In this document: positions 1-5,955 of the stretch, one piece after another | How positions within the stretch are numbered: position 1 is the first letter of the stretch | How the letters are laid out: every line of letters starts with the position of its first letter | DNA from: Selenomonadaceae bacterium | Lineage (GTDB): Bacteria > Bacillota > Negativicutes > Selenomonadales > Selenomonadaceae | DNA length: 10,483 nt | Direction: 5' to 3' | Assembly: GCA_016280345.1 (NCBI GenBank) | Contig: JAEEGN010000065.1 | Location: 1-10,483 of the forward strand | Program-made: the position numbers and the translations under genes | The notes under the pieces: model-generated | What the model was told of the DNA's origin: nothing | What the model saw: only the letters and a program-made list of their open reading frames with translations | Databases searched by the model: none

Positions 1-902
1 ACGGTGTGGCGGCGGCTGGTGAGGCGAAGACGCCGGTGAACGGGGGCCCGCACCGGATCCGGCATCCGCTTCACTGCGGCGGCCACAGCCCGGATATGGT
101 CCGGCGTCGTGCCGCAGCAGCCGCCGATATAGGCGGCGCCGGCGGCAACGAGCTTTGGCGCCCAGCGCGCGAAGTCCTCCGGCCCCATGGGGAAAATCGT
201 CCTGCCGTCCACGAAGCGCGGCAGGCCGGCGTTGGGCTGGACGCTGATGGGTTTGGCGGTGCTTTTCGCCAAGGTCTCCACGACCGGCAAAAGCTGCTCG
301 GGGCCCAGGGAGCAGTTGACGCCGATGATGTCGGCCCCCAGGGCGTCGAGGGTGACGGCGGCGGTCTCCGGGTCGGTGCCGGTGACGGTGCGGCCGTCCT
401 CGCTGTAGGAGAGCTGGCAGATGACGGGAATCTTCACCGCCAGGGATTTCGCGGCCAGCAGTGCCGCCCGGGTTTCCTGGATGTCGATGGAAGTCTCGAT
501 CAGCAGGTAGTCGGCGCCGCCCTCGGCCAGCGCCGCCGCCTGCTCGCGGTACGCTTCCCAGGCGTCCTCGAAGGGCAGGTCACCCAGAGGCGCGATGAAC
601 CGCCCCGTCGGTCCCATGGACCCCGCCACCCGCGCCCGGCCCCGGGCCGCTTCGCGGGCGATGCGGACGGCGGCGACGTTGATGTCCCGCACCCGGTCGG
701 CGAGGCCGTAATGGGCCAGTTTCAGGCCGCAGCCGCCGAAGGTGTTCGTCTCCAGGATCGTGGCGCCGGCGTCGATATAGGCCTCGTGAATCTTCTTCAT
801 CATCGCCGGCCGCTCGAGGTTCACGAGCTCCGGGCACTCCCCGGCGGTCAGCCCCGCCGCCTGCAGCATCGTACCGGTGGCGCCGTCGAATATATGGATC
901 AT
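1..902 (-). CDS. metH: Methionine synthase, homocysteine-binding N-terminal domain (MetH type), 3' end beyond window
   Basis: Transfers a methyl group to homocysteine to make methionine in the cytoplasm. I translated the minus strand from ATG at 902: 300 codons remain open to the window edge. The protein starts MIHIFDGATGTMLQAAGL, typical of the homocysteine methyltransferase (S-methyl_trans) barrel, and carries CPELVNL (23-29), ETNTFGG (51-57) and SMGPTG (95-100). The zinc ligands of the family are present: Cys197 in GVNCS and Cys262-Cys263 in GGCCGTTP. The sequence after residue 285 (RLRLTSRRHT) looks like the linker that leads into the pterin domain of full-length clostridial MetH, so a large B12-dependent enzyme is likelier than a stand-alone methyltransferase; the downstream domains are not visible. 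AGGAG at 912-916 lies 9 bases upstream of the start. It is transcribed away from the glycosyltransferase gene. Confidence 0.9.
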   Translation of the reverse strand, partial: MIHIFDGATGTMLQAAGLTAGECPELVNLERPAMMKKIHEAYIDAGATILETNTFGGCGLKLAHYGLADRVRDINVAAVRIAREAARGRARVAGSMGPTGRFIAPLGDLPFEDAWEAYREQAAALAEGGADYLLIETSIDIQETRAALLAAKSLAVKIPVICQLSYSEDGRTVTGTDPETAAVTLDALGADIIGVNCSLGPEQLLPVVETLAKSTAKPISVQPNAGLPRFVDGRTIFPMGPEDFARWAPKLVAAGAAYIGGCCGTTPDHIRAVAAAVKRMPDPVRAPVHRRLRLTSRRHT

Positions 903-953
903 GAATGACAACTCCTCGCTTGTGGAAAAAAATGGGGATAACCCTCCATGATA

Positions 954-982
954 AGTATAGTGTATCCGGCATGGTTACGCAA
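954..982 (-). promoter_or_regulatory. Sigma-70 promoter of the methionine synthase gene
   Basis: On the minus strand, TTGCGT (plus-strand 977-982) and TATACT (954-959) are separated by 17 bases, a good housekeeping promoter. Predicted transcription start is near 947, giving an untranslated leader of about 45 bases. That leader is too short for a SAM or cobalamin riboswitch, and I see none. Confidence 0.6.
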
Positions 983-1010
983 GAGCGACGGCGAAAGACA
1001 GGCATAAAAC

Positions 1011-1038
1011 TTGACTATCACTCCGGAACGCCTATAAT
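1011..1038 (+). promoter_or_regulatory. Sigma-70 promoter of the glycosyltransferase gene
   Basis: TTGACT (1011-1016) and a perfect TATAAT (1033-1038) are spaced by 16 bases. The start of transcription should fall near 1045, which rules out an in-frame ATG at 905 as the gene start. The promoter diverges from that of the methionine synthase gene about 30 bases away. Confidence 0.75.
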
Positions 1039-1073
1039 TATGATAAGGGAATACAGGCAAAAGAACCGTATCC

Positions 1074-1080
1074 GGAGGGG
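1074..1080 (+). promoter_or_regulatory. Ribosome binding site that fixes a GTG start
   Basis: GGAGGGG ends 7 bases before GTG 1088-1090. It is the only good Shine-Dalgarno sequence between the promoter and the conserved KKIVVVSMVKNEADI segment, so it decides the start codon of the glycosyltransferase. Confidence 0.75.
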
Positions 1081-1087
1081 ACAGCGC

Positions 1088-2863
1088 GTGAAAAAAATCG
1101 TCGTCGTATCCATGGTCAAAAACGAAGCCGATATCATCGAGAGCTTTGTCCGGCACGCATTCAGCTTTGCTGACGAAATGATCCTGGCGGACCACATGAG
1201 CTCGGACAAGACGCCGGAAATCCTGAAACGATTGCAGGAGGAAGGCTTCGCCCTCACCGTGCGGAAGTATTACCGGACGGAGCTGGCCCACGCCGAGGTG
1301 ATGAACGACCTGCTATGGGAAGCGATCCGGGCGCGCGGAGCCGACTTCGTGCTGCCGATGGACGCCGACGAATTCCTCGTGAACACGGACACCGCGGAGT
1401 CCTGCCGCGCCATCCTGGAACGCCTTGACCCGAACGTCCTCTACAAACTGGAATGGCGCAACTACGAGCCGCTCCATCCCCACGAGGGCGAGGATACGTT
1501 CCTGCTGACGCGCCCCTGCCGGCGCGGACGCGATTTCGCCTCCGGACAGAAGATCATCGTCGGGGCGTCGCTGGCCCGGCGGAAGCCCTTCCGGATGATC
1601 CAGGGCTGCCACTACGCGTATTGGGAAACGGCCGAGGGCCACGTCAGAGTCCCCTGGACGACGGCACCCCATCTGCATACGGCGCATTTCCACTGGCGCA
1701 GCGAGGAGCAATACACCACCAAGCTGGCCACGAGCTGGATCAACAACGTCGCGAAATACTCCGTCAACACGCCGACCGCCGATTTCCTGAAAAAGGGCTA
1801 CCATGCGCTGATGCGCGGCGAGCCGGTCGAGCAGGGCCAGATGATTTCCCGCGCCGAGGTCTTCGACCTGCGGCCCTTCGTGCCGCCGCAAACGCTCCGC
1901 TACAGCCGGGACGTCCGGCCGGACGCCTTCCGCAACCTCCTGGCCGCCAGCGAGGCCCTGGCGGAAACCTACCTCGAATCCAAAGTCCTGGCGCGGAAGA
2001 AGATCGTAACGATGGTCGTTCCCTACGGCGGCGACAGGAACGCGCTGACGGAATCCCTGCGCCTCGCCGGCGAGCAGACCTATCCCTATAAGGAAATTTT
2101 CGTCCTCTGTCCCGGCGATACCCCGGCGCCGGAAAATCTGAGCGATGCCGCCCCGGACGCGGAAACCCCGCTGACCGTCCTGCGGAACGGGGCAACGAAG
2201 GACGTTTTCGACCAGCTCTCGGAAAAGGCGCGGGGCGATTACGCGCAGTGGCTCTTCCCCGGAGACGCCATGACGCCGGACAAGGTCATGAAGATGACGG
2301 TCTGTCTGGAAATGCAGGACTTTCCCTTTCTCTTCGCCTTGACGAACGGCGACCGGACCTTTGCGGAATGGACGCCGTACACGGATTTCATCGTCGAGCC
2401 CCGGCCGGAGTTCCAGATGATGGACCCCAACGTAATGTGGCAGCGCCTGCTCTGGATGGGCAAATACCCCTCGGGGGGCGTCACCGGCCTTCTGATTCGC
2501 CGCGACGTGATGGAGAAGCGGCAATGGCTGCGCGACGGTTTCCTGGAGGAACGGCCGCTGCTTTTGACGATGTTCCGCTCGCTGCTTCAGATTGAACCGG
2601 GGGAGGATGACGAGAGCTCCGTGGCCATCCTTCAGGAAACCTACTGCTCGCGGGACTGGGACCAGATCGACCTCACGAACTGGATATGGCACCAGATCGA
2701 ATGGGCCTGCCTGCTCTCTCTGGACCGGCCCCTGCTGGACGGGGAGGTTTACCGGGACGCCGTGCAGCGCATCCGGGGCAACGAAGCCATCGCGGCGCCC
2801 CGCCGGCAGAATATCAGCGCGGCGCTCTGGCAGGAATACCAGGCGGCGCTGGCCGCCCTTTGA
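1088..2863 (+). CDS. Family 2 glycosyltransferase (Glyco_tranf_2_4-like) with a second, degenerate GT2-like domain
   Basis: Probably a cytoplasmic sugar transferase acting on a surface polysaccharide or glycoprotein; the substrate cannot be read from the sequence. The 591-residue protein starts at GTG 1088. The in-frame upstream extension to 905 precedes the promoter and does not look like this family. Domain 1 (1 to about 290) opens with KKIVVVSMVKNEADIIESFV, has ADHMSSDKTPEIL (34-46) and the metal/nucleotide-sugar DXD motif in MDADEF (91-96), and then aromatic and His-rich blocks (HLHTAHFHW, 195-203). Domain 2 (about 304-490) restarts with a GT2-like strand, KKIVTMVVPYGG, followed by an NALTESLRLAGEQTYPYKEIFVL-like block and GDYAQWLFPGD (383-393), where a clean DXD is missing. 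It has no signal peptide or membrane helix. It stands alone between its own promoter and terminator. Function is family-level only. Confidence 0.85.
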   Translation: MKKIVVVSMVKNEADIIESFVRHAFSFADEMILADHMSSDKTPEILKRLQEEGFALTVRKYYRTELAHAEVMNDLLWEAIRARGADFVLPMDADEFLVNTDTAESCRAILERLDPNVLYKLEWRNYEPLHPHEGEDTFLLTRPCRRGRDFASGQKIIVGASLARRKPFRMIQGCHYAYWETAEGHVRVPWTTAPHLHTAHFHWRSEEQYTTKLATSWINNVAKYSVNTPTADFLKKGYHALMRGEPVEQGQMISRAEVFDLRPFVPPQTLRYSRDVRPDAFRNLLAASEALAETYLESKVLARKKIVTMVVPYGGDRNALTESLRLAGEQTYPYKEIFVLCPGDTPAPENLSDAAPDAETPLTVLRNGATKDVFDQLSEKARGDYAQWLFPGDAMTPDKVMKMTVCLEMQDFPFLFALTNGDRTFAEWTPYTDFIVEPRPEFQMMDPNVMWQRLLWMGKYPSGGVTGLLIRRDVMEKRQWLRDGFLEERPLLLTMFRSLLQIEPGEDDESSVAILQETYCSRDWDQIDLTNWIWHQIEWACLLSLDRPLLDGEVYRDAVQRIRGNEAIAAPRRQNISAALWQEYQAALAAL

Positions 2864-2888
2864 CGAACAAAATCAGACGTTTTCCGAT

Positions 2889-2936
2889 GCCGCTGCCGGC
2901 ACCCCGCGAGAGAAACCGGCAACGGCCTTTCTTTTT
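2889..2936 (+). terminator. Intrinsic terminator after the glycosyltransferase gene
   Basis: Arms 2889-2899 and 2916-2926 form an 11-position GC-rich stem with one C-A mismatch and a 16-base loop, followed by a T-rich run at 2928-2936 (TTTCTTTTT). It isolates the glycosyltransferase from the flavodoxin operon. Confidence 0.7.
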
Positions 2937-2988
2937 CCCTACCTTTGCGCGCCGCGACAAAGCGCGGGAAAAACGCGCCGAAGAAACG

Positions 2989-3005
2989 ATGAAAATTATT
3001 TTCAT
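2989..3005 (+). promoter_or_regulatory. Fur-box-like operator 1 upstream of the DUF3793-flavodoxin operon
   Basis: ATGAAAATTATTTTCAT is a perfect 8-1-8 palindrome in a GC-rich genome. It matches the 7-1-7 Fur consensus TGATAATNATTATCA except for one symmetrical pair of positions. Its centre (2997) lies about 20 bases upstream of the -35 element. Binding by Fur is inference, but a flavodoxin downstream makes it plausible. Confidence 0.6.
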
Positions 3006-3013
3006 AAAAGATA

Positions 3014-3042
3014 TTGAAATATATTCTCATTTGCGCTATAAT
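3014..3042 (+). promoter_or_regulatory. Sigma-70 promoter of the DUF3793-flavodoxin operon
   Basis: TTGAAA (3014-3019) and TATAAT (3037-3042) are separated by exactly 17 bases. Transcription should start near 3049, giving a 50-base leader. The spacer holds a second Fur-box-like sequence, so repressor binding would block RNA polymerase directly. Confidence 0.8.
3015..3029 (+). promoter_or_regulatory. Fur-box-like operator 2 overlapping the -35 element
   Basis: TGAAATATATTCTCA agrees with TGATAATNATTATCA at 11 of 14 informative positions, counted by hand. Its centre (3022) is 25 bases from that of operator 1, and it overlaps the -35 hexamer and spacer. This is weaker than operator 1 alone, but paired sites are common at Fur-repressed promoters. 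Confidence 0.45.
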
Positions 3043-3099
3043 GGACCCATCGTAACGGGCGGGAAAACGGGCTCGCCACTACCAGGGGGGCGCAGGCGG

Positions 3100-3714
3100 A
3101 TGGGGACGGCGGAGTTCGAGAATCTTCTGGGACGGCTGTGCGCGCCGACGTTCCGGGCAATCAAGGCGGGAAGTCTGGTGGCCCTGCCGAAGAGGGACGG
3201 CGACGATATCGCCGGGCAGCTGGCACGGTACGTTCCCTGTCTGGCGAGAAGCGGCACCGCGCTCTTCTGTCTGGCGGACGGCCCCTCGCGGCTGCTGGTG
3301 CTGTTCTACCGCCCCGCCGCGCTGGAGCGGGCCCTGGCCCGGCCCGGCGCGCGCCATCTGCTGGAACGCTGCGGCTATCCGCGGAAAGCGTCGCTGGAAA
3401 AGCGGCTGGCCCACCTGAAACGGCGGCTCGCGGAAAGCGAGACGTTTCCCCACGAGATCGGGCTGTTCCTCGGCTACCCGCCCCGGGACGTGCGGGGGTT
3501 CATCGAGCACCGGGGCCGGGATTTCACCTGCTGCGGCTATTGGAAGGTGTACGGCGACGCGGCCCGGGCCCGGGCTCTCTTCGACCGCTACGACGTCTGC
3601 ACAGCGGCGTTCTGCCGGGAACTGTCCGCCGGGGTGCCCATGACGGCGCTGCTGCCGGCAGGGGCACGGGACGGCCGGGAAGTTGACGATGCGTTAGGAG
3701 GAATGGTTGAATGA
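3100..3714 (+). CDS. DUF3793 family protein, partner of flavodoxin
   Basis: A 204-residue cytoplasmic protein of unknown function. The family signature is clear in the C-terminal half: HEIGLFLGYPPRDVRGFI (118-135) followed by CCGYWKVYGD (144-153). Several cysteines (14, 47, 57, 91, 144, 145, 168, 172) are present, but no known catalytic motif and no membrane helix. I chose ATG 3100 because AGGGGGG (3084-3090) lies 9 bases upstream and the promoter's start point is near 3049; the open frame reaches back to 2686 but would cross the preceding terminator and promoter. The stop codon overlaps the flavodoxin start as ATGA (3711-3714), so the two are translationally coupled. From memory, DUF3793 genes often sit beside flavodoxin genes in anaerobic Firmicutes, suggesting a role in flavodoxin use or iron-limited metabolism; that role is inference. 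Confidence 0.85.
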   Translation: MGTAEFENLLGRLCAPTFRAIKAGSLVALPKRDGDDIAGQLARYVPCLARSGTALFCLADGPSRLLVLFYRPAALERALARPGARHLLERCGYPRKASLEKRLAHLKRRLAESETFPHEIGLFLGYPPRDVRGFIEHRGRDFTCCGYWKVYGDAARARALFDRYDVCTAAFCRELSAGVPMTALLPAGARDGREVDDALGGMVE

Positions 3715-4136
3715 AAAAGATTGCTGTCATTTACTGGAGCGGCACCGGAAACACGGAGGCCATGGCCCGCGCCGCGGCGGAAGGCGCCAGGAAGACCGGG
3801 GCGGAGACGGCGCTGCTCCGCGTCGATGAAGCGGACGCTTCGTCGCTGGCCGCTTACGACGGACTTCTATTCGGCTGCCCGGCGATGGGGGCGGAAGTTT
3901 TGGAGGAAAGCGAATTCGAGCCCTTCTTCGCCGCCGCCGAGGACAGCCTGGCCGGAAAGAAGACCGGCCTTTTCGGCTCCTATGGCTGGGGCGGCGGCGC
4001 CTGGATGAAAGATTGGGAGGAGCGGGTCCGGGCGGCCGGCGCCGATCTCGTTGCCGACGGCGTGACGACGCAGAACGCGCCGGACGAAGCGGCTCTCGCG
4101 GCCTGCGAGGCGCTGGGCGAAGCCATCGCCCGATGA
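3711..4136 (+). CDS. Flavodoxin, short chain, Megasphaera type
   Basis: An FMN-containing low-potential electron carrier that replaces ferredoxin, typically when iron is short. At 141 residues it is the usual size of a short-chain flavodoxin. The phosphate-binding loop WSGTGNTEAMA spans 9-19. CPAMG (56-60) and GSYGWGGGAWM (89-99) supply the isoalloxazine-binding loops with the stacking Trp93/Trp98 region. The pattern is nearly that of M. elsdenii flavodoxin as I recall it. AGGAGG at 3696-3701, inside the end of the upstream gene, is 9 bases from the ATG, and the start overlaps the DUF3793 stop. A strong terminator follows. Two Fur-box-like sites at the operon promoter fit induction under iron limitation. 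Confidence 0.95.
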   Translation: MKKIAVIYWSGTGNTEAMARAAAEGARKTGAETALLRVDEADASSLAAYDGLLFGCPAMGAEVLEESEFEPFFAAAEDSLAGKKTGLFGSYGWGGGAWMKDWEERVRAAGADLVADGVTTQNAPDEAALAACEALGEAIAR

Positions 4137-4165
4137 CCGCGCCTTCCTGTCGTCTCCCCTCCCAG

Positions 4166-4198
4166 CCGGCGGCGTCTCCGTGACAGCCGCCGGTTTTT
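4166..4198 (+). terminator. Intrinsic terminator after flavodoxin
   Basis: A perfect 8-bp stem (CCGGCGGC at 4166-4173 with GCCGCCGG at 4186-4193), a 12-base loop and TTTTT at 4194-4198. It ends the flavodoxin operon and separates it from the next unit. Confidence 0.85.
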
Positions 4199-4247
4199 CC
4201 GCCTCTTGACGACAATGTGAATACAAAAGAAAATTTCCGGTAAATTA

Positions 4248-4276
4248 TTGACATTAATAATCAAACGCGGTAATAT
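4248..4276 (+). promoter_or_regulatory. Sigma-70 promoter of the metal-ATPase (Fez-like) region
   Basis: A consensus TTGACA (4248-4253) and TAATAT (4271-4276) are separated by 17 bases, in a markedly AT-rich island (about 4205-4305). Transcription would start near 4283, about 60 bases before the first ATG. An in-frame extension of that gene back to 4248 therefore lies over the promoter and is rejected. Confidence 0.7.
4249..4263 (+). promoter_or_regulatory. Fur-box-like operator overlapping the -35 element
   Basis: TGACATTAATAATCA matches TGATAATNATTATCA at 11 of 14 informative positions by hand count and keeps the outer TGA/TCA symmetry. It covers the -35 hexamer. Because the region is AT-rich, chance matches are easier here, so this is suggestive rather than firm. 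Confidence 0.45.
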
Positions 4277-4278
4277 AA

Positions 4279-4293
4279 CAATAGTAATTTTCA
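4279..4293 (+). promoter_or_regulatory. Possible second Fur-box-like site at the transcription start
   Basis: CAATAGTAATTTTCA matches the Fur 7-1-7 consensus at 10 of 14 positions; only the right half (ATTTTCA) is good. It is centred about 30 bases downstream of the first site and overlaps the predicted transcription start. Weak on its own, and listed because the flavodoxin promoter also has a site pair. Confidence 0.3.
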
Positions 4294-4343
4294 TATTCAA
4301 CAGGGCTTCGCTTGACGACGCCCGGAGCACAGGAGGAAGGACT

Positions 4344-4550
4344 ATGTTTTCAAAGAGTGATTTCTGGATTGGTCTGGCGGTCGGGGCGGTTGCCGGCGTT
4401 TTCGGCTACCGTTTCCTGCAGGAGCGGGAGCAGCAGGCGCTGGCTCTGGAGAGCGGCGCGCCGGCCGGACAGGTGCCGCTGGCCGAGCTGGAACGCCAGA
4501 AGGAAGAGCTTGAGGACCTCATCGCGGCGCAGAAGGCCCAGGAAAAGTAA
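4344..4550 (+). CDS. Small glycine-zipper membrane protein (68 residues), first gene of the metal-ATPase region
   Basis: I do not recognise a named family. The protein has one membrane segment at about 7-24 with a GxxxGxxxG zipper (Gly10, Gly14, Gly18), a pattern that packs helices tightly or bends membranes. A charged tail (48-68, Leu/Glu/Lys/Gln-rich) should form an amphipathic or coiled-coil helix facing the cytoplasm. AGGAGG at 4331-4336, 7 bases before ATG 4344, fixes the start, and the promoter at 4248-4276 rules out a longer form. It is the first gene after the Fur-like operators but is cut off from the next gene by a strong terminator, so it should be made in excess of the downstream proteins. 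By position and shape it could be a small accessory protein of a ferrosome-like system; that is inference. Confidence 0.75.
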   Translation: MFSKSDFWIGLAVGAVAGVFGYRFLQEREQQALALESGAPAGQVPLAELERQKEELEDLIAAQKAQEK

Positions 4551-4559
4551 TCCGTAGCG

Positions 4560-4596
4560 GGGGAGGCTGCCCAGGATGGGACAGCCTCCCCTTTTT
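4560..4596 (+). terminator. Strong intrinsic terminator between the small membrane protein and the HMA/ATPase genes
   Basis: GGGGAGGCTG (4560-4569) pairs perfectly with CAGCCTCCCC (4582-4591). After a one-base bulge, CCCA/TGGG adds 4 more pairs around a GGA loop, and TTTTT (4592-4596) follows. I see no convincing promoter between here and 4684, so the downstream genes probably depend on read-through or on a promoter I cannot recognise. Confidence 0.85.
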
Positions 4597-4683
4597 GCCA
4601 GACCGCGCCGCAAAAAGCCAGCGCGGCCATCACGGACGGCTGCCGGAAAAACGCTTTTTCGCCGGCCGGAGGGAGGAATTTCC

Positions 4684-5163
4684 ATGAAACCACTGCCGCT
4701 GGGCCTGCCGCTTCTGGCCAGCGCCGCCGGGACGCTGCTCACGCTGGCCCTGCCGTCGAAACAGGGCCATATCGCCTTCGGGCTGGCCTGGGCGGGGCTT
4801 TCGGCGCTCCACGCCTGGCAGTACCGCAAAAAACTCTCGCAGGACCTGAAACGAAACGGAGGTCTGTTTTCCGTCATGCATCTTCCACAGTCACGGCTGG
4901 AGCTCTTCATCCGCACCGTAGAGGTAGCCGCCTATATTCCCGGCCGGATCCGGCTCTACGCCCGTCCTCTGACGGGAAACGCCGCGCTGGCCCGGCAGAC
5001 CGAGGCCGAGCTTTTGGCGGCGACCGGCGTCACCAGCGCCCGCGTCAATACCACCACCGGCTCTATCCTCATCGAGTACGACCCGGAAAAGCTCCGCCAG
5101 AACCCGGAACTCGCCCGGATTGAGGAATACGTCCGCACCCACGTGAAGAAGCGGCGCGGCTAG
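4684..5163 (+). CDS. Membrane protein with C-terminal HMA-like domain lacking CXXC
   Basis: A 159-residue protein with two hydrophobic segments (about 4-22 and 28-46) and then a soluble domain (about 78-156) of the HMA_2 type: IPGRIRLYARPL (85-96), and NTTTGSILIEYDP (122-134), which matches the beta-hairpin of ferredoxin-fold HMA domains. The CXXC metal site of classical HMA domains is absent; the domain has no cysteine at all, so it is likelier a protein-docking or weak iron-binding module than a copper or zinc chaperone. ATG 4684 has GGGAGG (4671-4676) 7 bases upstream; the frame is open to 4576, but that stretch overlaps the terminator. It precedes a second HMA-like protein and a P1B-ATPase in the same direction. 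It resembles the membrane partner of the ATPase in ferrosome (Fez) loci in layout; the assignment is inference. Confidence 0.75.
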   Translation: MKPLPLGLPLLASAAGTLLTLALPSKQGHIAFGLAWAGLSALHAWQYRKKLSQDLKRNGGLFSVMHLPQSRLELFIRTVEVAAYIPGRIRLYARPLTGNAALARQTEAELLAATGVTSARVNTTTGSILIEYDPEKLRQNPELARIEEYVRTHVKKRRG

Positions 5164-5229
5164 AAAGCACCCATCCGGCAAATACGCGCCGGGCAACCTG
5201 ATCATCAAAGAGAAAGAAGGGAGTTTTTC

Positions 5230-5955
5230 ATGTCATATATGTCGGGCATCATGATGGGCATGGCCCTGGGCAAAGGAATCCGCCAGTGCCTCGGCGGCGG
5301 ACAAAGCGGCGGCTTCTTCCCCGGCGGCGGACAGGGCGGCGGCAGACAAAGCGGCGGCTTCTTCCCCGGCGGCGGACAGGTCGGCCGGAAAGGGCAGGGC
5401 GGTCAGGGCCGGGCATCAAACAGGGACCTTTCCGGCTTGAAGGATTATTTCCGGCGGAAAGCGGCGCCGGCCATGACATTGGCCCGGGCCATCCCGGGCC
5501 GTCGCCGCTACTACGTCAGGGCCCTCCTTGGAAACGAGCCGCTGGCGGCGGCGGTAAACGAAGCCCTGTCGCGCCTCTCCTGTATGGACGAGGTCCGGGC
5601 GAATCCCGTCACCGGCAGTCTGCTGCTCGTCTATCACGGCGACGAAGCGGCCGTCGACGCCATCGCCGCCCGGCTGGCCGATCGGGTCTTCACCCCTCCC
5701 GAAAGGGCCGCGCTGCTCCTGGAGGAGGCGGAGACGGATCTGGCCGCCGTCGGGCGCAGCATCCGGCGCACGACGACGGCCCTGAGCCAAAGACTCCGCA
5801 TGATAAGCAACGGCTGGTTCGACCTGCCCTCGCTGCTGGCTCTGTTTTTCGCTCTCCAGGGCGTCCAGAAACTTCTCCTGACAAAACAGCTTCCCTCCGG
5901 GCCCCAGCTTCTCTGGTGGTCCTTCTCGCTCCTGAGAGGATGGCGGATCGCATGA
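5230..5955 (+). CDS. Gly-rich protein with HMA-like domain and C-terminal hydrophobic region, coupled to the ATPase
   Basis: A 241-residue protein with an unusual order of parts. Residues 1-20 are Met/Gly-rich and may insert into membrane (MSYMSGIMMGMALGKG). Residues 21-62 are a low-complexity Gly/Gln/Phe linker with two exact copies of QSGGFFPGGGQ (25-35 and 40-50). Residues 83-153 are an HMA-like domain without CXXC (AIPGRRRYYVRALLGNE, then NPVTGSLLLVYH at 125-136). Residues 165-195 are a charged helix, and two hydrophobic stretches follow (about 199-216 and 222-239). AAGGGAG at 5217-5223 lies 6 bases before ATG 5230. The stop overlaps the ATPase start as ATGA (5952-5955), implying tight coupling and probably a physical complex with the ATPase. 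I know of no characterised function for this arrangement. Confidence 0.75.
   Translation: MSYMSGIMMGMALGKGIRQCLGGGQSGGFFPGGGQGGGRQSGGFFPGGGQVGRKGQGGQGRASNRDLSGLKDYFRRKAAPAMTLARAIPGRRRYYVRALLGNEPLAAAVNEALSRLSCMDEVRANPVTGSLLLVYHGDEAAVDAIAARLADRVFTPPERAALLLEEAETDLAAVGRSIRRTTTALSQRLRMISNGWFDLPSLLALFFALQGVQKLLLTKQLPSGPQLLWWSFSLLRGWRIA
5300..5380 (+). repeat. Two identical 36-base direct repeats, 45-base period, in the Gly-rich linker
   Basis: Bases 5300-5335 and 5345-5380 are identical over 36 bases and lie in phase with the reading frame (period 15 codons), encoding the duplicated QSGGFFPGGGQ. Identity at the DNA level, including synonymous positions, suggests a recent tandem duplication or a slippage-prone minisatellite that may vary in copy number among strains. 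Confidence 0.85.

Noticed and set aside
6..908. Plus-strand open frame over the left edge
   Set aside because: It is antisense to a clear MetH homocysteine domain on the minus strand, and its translation has no domain logic.
905..1087. N-terminal extension of the glycosyltransferase from ATG 905
   Set aside because: It lies upstream of and across a strong promoter (1011-1038), has no ribosome binding site, and does not resemble the family; GTG 1088 has an ideal GGAGGGG.
1313..2692. 459-codon minus-strand frame opposite the glycosyltransferase
   Set aside because: Antisense shadow of a well-supported gene; no ribosome binding site or known motif.
5300..5380. Possible CRISPR-like repeat pair
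   Set aside because: Only two copies with a 9-base gap, in frame inside a coding region and encoding a Gly-rich duplication.
5286..5951. N-terminal extension of the P-type ATPase from 5286 (919 residues)
   Set aside because: The extension is Arg/Gly/Pro-rich and out of frame over the real HMA-like gene 5230-5955; the ATGA overlap at 5952 is the natural start.
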